Shown here one piece after another: positions 1 to 5,194 of a DNA stretch of 6,529 nt. Source of the DNA: Methanomassiliicoccales archaeon (lineage in GTDB: Archaea; Thermoplasmatota; Thermoplasmata; Methanomassiliicoccales; JACIVX01). The DNA is taken from positions 1-6,529 of the forward strand of contig JAJRAH010000082.1 in assembly GCA_028679985.1 (NCBI GenBank). Direction: 5' to 3'. Position 1 is the first letter of the stretch, and the number at the start of each line of letters is the position of its first letter. The notes under the pieces were generated by a model. The model saw only the letters and a program-made list of their open reading frames with translations. It did not search any database and was not told where the DNA came from. Both the position numbers and the translations under genes were made by a program.

Positions 1-693
1 CAATCGGTCTCGGGCATCAGATTCGCAGCAGTGCCGGCTGATGGTGTCTCGACGATAAGCGGGATTGTCCTGGACAACGATTCATCTCCGGTCAGGGGCG
101 CGGGGGTGACCGTGGAACAGACATCCCAGATCGCATTCTCGGATGCTAACGGAAGGTTCATCCTCGCCAACGTAACGCCTGGCACCTACACAATCAGAGT
201 ATCCAAGCTGCTCTACGAGACAGAGACGATCGCAGGAGTCGTCGTGTCACAAGGAGAGGATGTCAAGACGGTGAGTCTCAGCCTGCACTCATCTCTCGAT
301 ACCTCCACCAGTGGTTCCACGACGCCTGAGGCAATCGCGATCGGCGACCTGGCATTGCCGTTCATGATCGGTGCTGGCATCGCGGCACTTGCAGGAGGAA
401 TGGTTATGAGAAAACCGCTGAAGTCCAATCGGAAGGGTCCGTTTAGCAATGGGAAGGTATACAGAGAGCTGTCGAACCACAGTGGCAACGGCACGACTCT
501 CGACGAACAGCTAATCACCGCGCGTGTCGGCAAGAATGCATCCCCGGATGCGGACCAGAGGGCGCTGGATTCACTGGTCGATCTGCTGAGTTCTGAGGAT
601 GCCGCGAGAAGGAAGAGGGTCGTGAGCAAAGTAGACGCGGACGGAGAAGAGGACTTCAACAGAGGCCTGAAAGAACTCGAGAGACTGCAGTAA
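1..693 (+). CDS. Membrane-anchored surface protein with a carboxypeptidase-regulatory-like domain (5' end outside window)
   Basis: The reading frame is open to base 1, so the gene begins outside the window; the GTG at 31 is only the first possible in-window start. Numbering from that GTG, residues about 10-85 form a carboxypeptidase-regulatory-like beta-sandwich (PF13620 type): SGIVLD at the start, then a SDANGRF turn, NVTPGTYTIRVSK and a final VKTVSLSL strand. A Ser/Thr-rich linker (about 87-99) leads to one membrane helix at about 107-126, followed by a basic stop-transfer stretch (MRKPLKSNRKG). The last 90 residues are hydrophilic, highly charged and probably helical, and by the positive-inside rule they lie in the cytoplasm. 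The product is thus probably a type I surface protein with an Ig-like domain outside. The domain is a structural or adhesive module with no catalytic residues. The gene is convergent with the glycosyltransferase operon, so it is not co-transcribed with it. Its specific role is unknown. Confidence 0.75.
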   Translation, partial: QSVSGIRFAAVPADGVSTISGIVLDNDSSPVRGAGVTVEQTSQIAFSDANGRFILANVTPGTYTIRVSKLLYETETIAGVVVSQGEDVKTVSLSLHSSLDTSTSGSTTPEAIAIGDLALPFMIGAGIAALAGGMVMRKPLKSNRKGPFSNGKVYRELSNHSGNGTTLDEQLITARVGKNASPDADQRALDSLVDLLSSEDAARRKRVVSKVDADGEEDFNRGLKELERLQ

Positions 694-795
694 TACACGG
701 ACCCGAGATAGGACTACTGAGAATCGCGATCTGTCGGTCATCTGTCGAGATTCCGTCTTGCTTTTCAAGAAAGGATCGAGGGGAAGGACGCTCCC
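694..795. other. Convergent intergenic gap
   Basis: This 102-base stretch lies between the stop codons of two converging genes, so it should hold 3' ends and terminators rather than promoters. It contains two short inverted repeats, at 756-770 and 778-797, but no long T-tract on either strand and no supportable ORF. Confidence 0.6.
756..770 (+). terminator. Weak hairpin with T4 loop, possible terminator of the surface-protein gene
   Basis: TCTTG at 756-760 can pair with CAAGA at 766-770 around a CTTTT loop. The site lies 63 bases beyond the TAA of the plus-strand gene. Archaeal termination depends mainly on T-rich tracts, and only four consecutive T occur here, so the call is weak. Confidence 0.25.
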
Positions 796-797
796 TC
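778..797 (-). terminator. Small hairpin at the 3' end of the minus-strand operon
   Basis: GAGGG at 778-782 pairs with CCCTC at 793-797, with a possible extra G-T pair. On the minus strand the stem begins inside the TGA stop of the CPBP-like gene and is followed by GATCCTTTCTTG, which is only modestly T-rich. It could mark the operon end, but a 5-6 bp stem with a 10-base loop may be chance. Confidence 0.25.
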
Positions 798-1608
798 AGA
801 ACAAGTAGAACATCAGGATTAGCCAGAATGCTTGCATAGCTCTGATCGAGCCGCAGATCGGAACACTTCGCGTCTTTTCGAAGATGAACCCCATCACGAT
901 GGCTATCCCGAAGGTCAAGAGGATCAGATATCCCGATCCCCAGAACGCCATGAGGCCTGCGTCGAGAAGTCCCCCGGCAAGAAGCGAGAATTTCCACCCC
1001 AAGAGACCCATTAGATTCCGCTGCACTCCTCCCCTGAAGATCGCCTCCTCCGAGAATCCGAACAGACAGGCAACAAAGAAGAACCAGACAGGAATCTCGC
1101 CGAGGAACGGCGCGGGAATCACGCCGCCATGGATAGCGAATTCGTTCATTGCCAGCGCCAACGGCAGGACTGTCAGCGCGATTGCAAGATACCCTCGCCG
1201 CGTACCCTTCGGTTTCACCTCCGCCAGCCTATCCTGCCAAAGCACCAGCGTACTGAGACATACGACTGAGAAGGCGGCGAAATTGACGAACTGATCTCCG
1301 AACGACGGAAGGGCAATCCCCAGAATGTTGATGGATGAGACGAACGCCAGGGCCTCACCTGCGCGCGAGACCGCCTTCTCAAACGGAAAAGAAGCCAGTA
1401 CTAGCGAGAACAGGAGAGCACATATGAGGACTATCGTCCCGAGAAGCACTATCCATAGCTCTCCGGCGACAACGTAGGCGACGACGGAAACGTCTCCAAC
1501 GAGTATGGCAAGGAGGATTGCGAATACGAGAACACGAGGGACTTTCGATCCGGCGGCAATCCCTTTCTCCCTCAACTCCCTGTATCTTATCAGTAATCCT
1601 TTCCTCAT
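796..1608 (-). CDS. CPBP (CAAX protease/bacteriocin-processing) family membrane protein with degenerate active site
   Basis: This 270-residue protein is very hydrophobic, with roughly seven or eight membrane segments. The family signature SEEAIFRGG lies at about 186-194 (E187, E188, R192), which is the EExxxR motif of intramembrane metalloproteases related to Rce1. The surrounding pattern also fits: W205 begins the next helix, and FEKTRSVPI (about 243-251) matches the usual turn before motif 3. The second motif (FxxxH) reads as L215 to L219, and the third (HxxxN) falls in GSIRAMQA. Neither contains histidine; the only His in the protein is H160, outside these motifs. Active members need those histidines for metal binding, so this copy is probably inactive or works differently. 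The ATG at 1606-1608 is supported by GAGG at 1616-1619 with 7-base spacing. It is the last gene of the operon, and its substrate or partner is unknown. Confidence 0.8.
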   Translation of the reverse strand: MRKGLLIRYRELREKGIAAGSKVPRVLVFAILLAILVGDVSVVAYVVAGELWIVLLGTIVLICALLFSLVLASFPFEKAVSRAGEALAFVSSINILGIALPSFGDQFVNFAAFSVVCLSTLVLWQDRLAEVKPKGTRRGYLAIALTVLPLALAMNEFAIHGGVIPAPFLGEIPVWFFFVACLFGFSEEAIFRGGVQRNLMGLLGWKFSLLAGGLLDAGLMAFWGSGYLILLTFGIAIVMGFIFEKTRSVPICGSIRAMQAFWLILMFYLF

Positions 1609-1615
1609 GTCATCG

Positions 1616-1619
1616 CCTC
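1616..1619 (-). promoter_or_regulatory. Ribosome binding site of the CPBP-like gene, overlapping the upstream stop
   Basis: On the minus strand the sequence reads TGAGGCGATGACATG. The TGA (1618-1620) ends the small membrane protein, and its last two bases are the first two of the GAGG Shine-Dalgarno, 7 bases before the ATG. This fixes the start and implies translational coupling of the two genes. Confidence 0.65.
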
Positions 1620-1872
1620 AGAGAGAGATGATTCTAGCCAGCAGCAGTACTATCGTCGCGACTGCGATGCAGAACAACGAGGGGGTGACGGCCCTCCTGC
1701 CGACTCCCCCTGCCAGAGATCGCAAGGCTTCTCTTATGAGCAAGATCCCGAGAAGTGTGACGATGAGGAGAGTAAGTACTTCGACCGGGGAAGTCTGAGA
1801 GAACGCCAGCGGAGGGAGGAACATAGGCACGACTCCTCCGACACTCATTCGGGAACGACGATCTCCAACCAT
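1618..1872 (-). CDS. Small hydrophobic membrane protein, unknown function
   Basis: I do not recognise this 84-residue protein. Two strong hydrophobic segments are visible, at about residues 30-46 and 65-83, joined by a short basic loop containing RRAV. A third, Pro-rich hydrophobic stretch (about 11-24) follows MVGDRRSR, which looks like a signal-peptide or signal-anchor n-region. Two starts are possible. ATG at 1870-1872 has AAGGAG at 1881-1886 with 8-base spacing and overlaps the DUF1616 gene by 28 bases. ATG at 1846-1848 (76 residues) forms an ATGA overlap with the DUF1616 stop, like other junctions here, but its nearest SD-like bases are 14 away. I prefer the first because of its SD and its basic N-terminus. 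Its place between DUF1616 and the CPBP-like gene suggests a membrane partner of one of them; this is inference. Confidence 0.65.
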   Translation of the reverse strand: MVGDRRSRMSVGGVVPMFLPPLAFSQTSPVEVLTLLIVTLLGILLIREALRSLAGGVGRRAVTPSLFCIAVATIVLLLARIISL

Positions 1873-2807
1873 GTCCAGAGCTCCTTCGTACTATCTCCAT
1901 TCTTCAACTGCAAGTAAAGCCTGAACTCGCCCGGGGAACTGACAGAGAAGGTGAGGTTCAACTCCTCCGCTCCGTCATCCTGAACGCCGACCAGTGCGTA
2001 ATGCCCCGCTTCCGGTGAAATGGAAGTGCTGCTATCCCAGCTCAGCGGGTTGAGTTCACTGAAGGAAGAATCGTTGGTGAGGCCGAGCGTCAGATTGTAC
2101 GTGACCGAAGATCCCTCGTGGTTGACGATGTTGATCAATACGGTTCCATCTTCCCCGACGTTAAGCACCGACGGCAAGCGTGCTATGTCCCCTCCTGGAC
2201 CCGTGATGTAGAACTCCGTGTATGGCTCTCCTCCATCGAGTCCCTCGAGACCCATGAATACCGCGATGCCGGCTACTACCACTCCCGCGACAATAACAGA
2301 CGCGATCAGCTTCTCGGCCGCGCTCAACCTGCCCCCGCTGCTCCCAATCACGATCGAGTACTCCAATTGACTGGAACTGGGAAGCCTCGTGCGCGCGTAG
2401 AATGCCAGAATCGACACGCCCAGCGTGATTGCCATAATCTCGATTCCGACGCCAGTGGGGGTGAGATCCAGCAGACTTCTCATCAATATGACGCCGGCGA
2501 TGGCGATGACGGTGATGCTCAGTATGAAGCTCAATGCTATCCTTTCAATGGCAGTGACTTGCCTCGTCACCGTCCGCCTTTTGATTAGAAGGGAGTCCAA
2601 GAGCAGCACCCTGTTGCCGGGAAACACTAGAGACATGACTGCGTAACCAGGGGCGAAATACACCGAAAAGAACGCGAGCACCCAAAGCAAGGGAGAATCG
2701 ATCCCAAGTTGAGACAATATGACAGAGATTACGACGACCAGGCATATTGCCATAAGGTCGAATGGTCTACCTGGACCGACCAATGTCAGCTTCCTAATCG
2801 ATCTCAC
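1845..2807 (-). CDS. DUF1616 family membrane protein
   Basis: This 320-residue protein has the layout I associate with DUF1616 (PF07760). There are four hydrophobic segments in the N-terminal half (about 16-33, 39-62, 89-110 and 118-136), including the FAPGY motif at 52-56 and an AIERIALS stretch before the third helix. A fifth helix follows at about 166-186. A C-terminal domain of about 130 residues then begins with EPYTEFYITGPGG and continues with VGEDGTVLINIVNHE and the repeated NLT strands typical of a beta-sandwich. That domain should be extracytoplasmic and carries possible N-glycosylation sites at N238, N245 and N284. Its biochemical role is not established; here it follows glycosyltransferase genes, which suggests a link to surface glycan or glycoprotein assembly. 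The start is a GTG at 2805-2807 with no good SD; TTG at 2781-2783 is an alternative that would remove only eight residues. Confidence 0.82.
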   Translation of the reverse strand: MRSIRKLTLVGPGRPFDLMAICLVVVISVILSQLGIDSPLLWVLAFFSVYFAPGYAVMSLVFPGNRVLLLDSLLIKRRTVTRQVTAIERIALSFILSITVIAIAGVILMRSLLDLTPTGVGIEIMAITLGVSILAFYARTRLPSSSQLEYSIVIGSSGGRLSAAEKLIASVIVAGVVVAGIAVFMGLEGLDGGEPYTEFYITGPGGDIARLPSVLNVGEDGTVLINIVNHEGSSVTYNLTLGLTNDSSFSELNPLSWDSSTSISPEAGHYALVGVQDDGAEELNLTFSVSSPGEFRLYLQLKNGDSTKELWTWLEIVVPE

Positions 2808-2849
2808 CTGCCGATATAGACCTGTGAGATAACGAATCCCCGGAAGATA
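2808..2849 (-). other. Intra-operon spacer between the second glycosyltransferase and DUF1616
   Basis: These 42 bases are the only gap of any size within the minus-strand gene run. They contain no stop codon in the frame shared by the two flanking genes and no strong SD before the GTG. A TATA-like CTATATC lies at about 2813-2819, too close to the start codon to be a standard archaeal TATA box for a leadered transcript. I cannot support a promoter here. Confidence 0.4.
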
Positions 2850-4004
2850 TTACCTGTCCCTCCTCGTCCTCATCATGATGGATTCCAGTATCTCCCAGAC
2901 GCGGGGACCTACAACCTCCCAGGAGTATCGCTGCTCGATCAAATCCATACCGTTCCTAGCAATTCTCTTCTGCAGATCGTCATCGTCCAGAAGTCGCACG
3001 ACCTCTCTCGTGAAGGACTTGCTGTCCTCTCCCACCAGACAGTTCACGCCGTGCTCGAGTTCCGGGATGCCCTTCAGACAGAGGGGACTTAGGACAGCGG
3101 GTTTTCCGGCAGAAAGCATGTCCACGACCTTCGTCAGCACTCCTACGCCCCTCCAGAGTGGCGCGATGCATACATCCGCCGCCGAAAGCCAGATGCACAA
3201 GTCTGGATCGAACGGAACGAACCCAAGGTGATGCACGCCATCGGGAAGCTTGCCGGGATATGTTCCTCCGCCAGCCACGTAGAAGTGAACGTTGTCGATC
3301 TTCTTCTTCGCCTCTGGGTAGAGTTCGTTGGCGATGTATTCGACAGCTTCGAGGTTCGGATAGTACCCCAGAGTTCCGAAGAACAGGACAATCTTCTGGT
3401 CCTTCGGAATCGACAGTCTCGCCCTCGCTGAAGCCCTGTCTACGCTGTTCTTCCGGACTGTCTGAAGATCGGCGCAAATAGGTATGATCTCGAACTTTCC
3501 GATGTCGAAACCCAATTCCACGTAGGCATCTTTGTCCATTCTGGAGACCACGATGATCTGAGTCGCCAATCCCTGCAGCAACCGTTCGAGAGCTATGTTT
3601 GCGCTCGTGAAGAACGAGGACTTCTGCATTGCCTCCGCGAACAACTTCACATTCCCATGGTTATCCCAGACGAGCGGAATTCGGAGTATCTTGGCAGCAA
3701 GTCCTCCGGCCAGCGAAGTGTAAGCGTTCTCGGCGAAGAGCAAGGCGACTTTGTGTTTCTTCGAGAGCCTGACAGAATTGAAGAAGATGACAAGTTCGTC
3801 CAGCGGAAAGAGCAGGTATCTAGCGAATTTGTTGACCTTCTGATCATACGCTATCCTGTTGAACCTGCTCAACGGGATCGGAACTACATCGAAACGCTTG
3901 GAGAGCGTCACGAACATCTTGGGGATGCGTTCGTTCGTCATCACCGGAAGGGATACCGCAGGCGCGAACGCGATTGCCCTTCTCGGTTCCGGATTCTTCG
4001 TCAT
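2850..4004 (-). CDS. GT4-like (GT-B fold) glycosyltransferase, second of two
   Basis: This 384-residue protein is of normal length for a GT-B glycosyltransferase and has no membrane helix. The N-terminal acceptor half contains VWDNHGN at about 112-118. The C-terminal donor-binding half starts near KIVLFFGTLGYYPN (204-217), continues with YVAGGG (about 242-247) and HHLGFV, and ends with the signature GVGVLTKVVDMLSAGKP (about 285-301). This is the variant seen in many GT4 enzymes where a small-residue loop replaces the first Glu of the EX7E motif; D295 takes the place of the second. It should transfer a sugar from a nucleotide sugar to a growing glycan at the cytoplasmic membrane face; donor and acceptor cannot be read from sequence. 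Its ATG overlaps the stop of the preceding glycosyltransferase (ATGA, 4001-4004), with GGGAGGG at 4009-4015. It ends with TAA at 2850-2852. Confidence 0.87.
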   Translation of the reverse strand: MTKNPEPRRAIAFAPAVSLPVMTNERIPKMFVTLSKRFDVVPIPLSRFNRIAYDQKVNKFARYLLFPLDELVIFFNSVRLSKKHKVALLFAENAYTSLAGGLAAKILRIPLVWDNHGNVKLFAEAMQKSSFFTSANIALERLLQGLATQIIVVSRMDKDAYVELGFDIGKFEIIPICADLQTVRKNSVDRASARARLSIPKDQKIVLFFGTLGYYPNLEAVEYIANELYPEAKKKIDNVHFYVAGGGTYPGKLPDGVHHLGFVPFDPDLCIWLSAADVCIAPLWRGVGVLTKVVDMLSAGKPAVLSPLCLKGIPELEHGVNCLVGEDSKSFTREVVRLLDDDDLQKRIARNGMDLIEQRYSWEVVGPRVWEILESIMMRTRRDR

Positions 4005-5194
4005 TGTGCCCTCCCGTATACCTCCAGGAATCTGTCAGCACAGACCTCGAAATCGAAATCCTCTTCCGCCAATCCACGACACCTCCTGCTGATCTCAGCC
4101 AACCGGTCCCGATCCTGAACCAACGAGACAAGGGAATCCCCTATCGCTTCGGCTTCCTGAGGGAGCATGACTCCACCTCCCTTGTCAACGATGTCGGTCT
4201 TCAGTCCCCTCGAGAACGACGTTGCCAGAGGAACACCGCAGGAGATAGCCTCGATCGCGACGAAGGGAAACAGATCGATTCGACTCGTGACGGCGAAGAC
4301 GTCCGCGATGCTGTACAGCGGCGGCATCTCCGAGTGAGGGAACGACTCTCTGATGAATCTTACGTGATCCTCGAGGCCGAGGGAGTCGACAAGATGCTTC
4401 AGATCCGGATAAGCTGGTCCGTCGCCCTGTATGACCAGAACCGATCGCGGAATCTCCTTGGACACTATCGCCATCGCGCGTATCAAAAGGTCAAGCCCCT
4501 TGATAGGATCGAGCCGGGCTGCGGTCAGTACTACGGCTTCATTTCCGTCAACACCAAACTTCGCCATGCATTCCTGCCTGTCAAGAGGGCGGAAGATCCG
4601 AGTATCGACACCGGAATGGACCACCTGCGAGATTCTGTCTCCTCGGATTCCGTGACGGATAAGATGATTTCGCGCGGATACAGAACGTGGTATCAATGAA
4701 GAACACCGCTTGACGATCGCCTTGCCAATGGTTCGGTAGTAGGCCGATTGGACAAAGCCCAACGGAGCGCGCATAAGCACGTCCAACTCCTGCCAGACAA
4801 AGAAGCTCGCATCGGGGGAAGATCCGAGCCAACTCAGTGCCGTACCAGGCTGGAAGAGCTCGCCGGACTGCACGACGTCCAGTTTCTCATCCCTCAAGAT
4901 CCTTCCGAGGGAGGGTGTCAAAGGCGCAAGGGCGGGCGGCGACAGCCGAGTTAGACTAGTGGCGACATAGTCTATCCGAAGCCTTTCTTCCCCAGACATC
5001 GGTGCCTTTGGCTTGAATGCATCTGACACGAAAATCCGTACCTCGTGACCCCGAGAAGCCATCCTCCTGCCGATCTCGACGATGTTGAGACCGGCATCGC
5101 TGGCCGGAGCGAGGTTCGACGCCTTGACCATCGCTGTAGGTTCCGATAGAATCTCGGAGCTCTTCGTGACGAGGTTGACCAGCCCGATTCTCAT
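4001..5194 (-). CDS. GT4-family glycosyltransferase, first of two
   Basis: This 397-residue protein is a typical GT-B, GT4-type enzyme. The N-terminal domain opens with MRIGLVNLV and carries IGRRMASRGHEVRIF (41-55), the usual helix and strand after the glycine-rich loop, although that loop reads ASDAGLN rather than the common GG pattern. The donor domain shows VVHSGVDTRIFRP (191-203), TAARLDPIKG (224-233, with R227 and K232 placed to contact the donor phosphate), IQGDGP (255-260) and DLFPFVAIEAISCGVP (307-322). In the last, D307 and E315 form a D-X7-E version of the EX7E motif. It probably adds a hexose or similar residue from a nucleotide sugar to a lipid-linked or surface glycan precursor. 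The ATG overlaps the upstream stop (ATGA, 5191-5194); GGAGG at 5207-5211 is 12 bases away, so coupling may matter more than the SD. The donor sugar is not predictable. Confidence 0.92.
   Translation of the reverse strand: MRIGLVNLVTKSSEILSEPTAMVKASNLAPASDAGLNIVEIGRRMASRGHEVRIFVSDAFKPKAPMSGEERLRIDYVATSLTRLSPPALAPLTPSLGRILRDEKLDVVQSGELFQPGTALSWLGSSPDASFFVWQELDVLMRAPLGFVQSAYYRTIGKAIVKRCSSLIPRSVSARNHLIRHGIRGDRISQVVHSGVDTRIFRPLDRQECMAKFGVDGNEAVVLTAARLDPIKGLDLLIRAMAIVSKEIPRSVLVIQGDGPAYPDLKHLVDSLGLEDHVRFIRESFPHSEMPPLYSIADVFAVTSRIDLFPFVAIEAISCGVPLATSFSRGLKTDIVDKGGGVMLPQEAEAIGDSLVSLVQDRDRLAEISRRCRGLAEEDFDFEVCADRFLEVYGRAQ
4009..4015 (-). promoter_or_regulatory. Strong ribosome binding site of the second glycosyltransferase
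   Basis: GGGAGGG on the minus strand lies inside the last codons of the upstream glycosyltransferase, 4 bases before the overlapping ATG at 4002-4004. It supports that start and suggests high or independent initiation in addition to coupling. Confidence 0.65.

Noticed and set aside
213..698. Minus-strand ORF of 161 codons opposite the surface-protein gene
   Set aside because: The plus-strand frame encodes a coherent beta-sandwich, membrane helix and tail. The antisense translation is Ser-rich and low in complexity, as expected for a shadow frame.
884..1294. Plus-strand ORF of 136 codons
   Set aside because: It is antisense to the CPBP-like gene. Its Pro/Arg/Ser-rich translation has no domain, whereas the minus strand shows the EExxxR motif and membrane helices.
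2118..2588. Plus-strand ORF of 156 codons
   Set aside because: It is antisense to DUF1616 and its translation is rich in Arg, Asp and His without any motif; the opposite strand has the family pattern.
2813..2819. TATA-like CTATATC before the DUF1616 gene
   Set aside because: It ends only 5 bases from the GTG, and archaeal TATA boxes lie about 25 bases before the transcription start, so it could serve only a start inside the gene. No BRE-like purine run precedes it.
3974..4699. Plus-strand ORF of 241 codons
   Set aside because: It lies antisense to the two glycosyltransferase genes, across their junction, and its translation has no recognisable domain or hydrophobic pattern. The minus-strand frames carry clear GT4 motifs, so this is a shadow of them.
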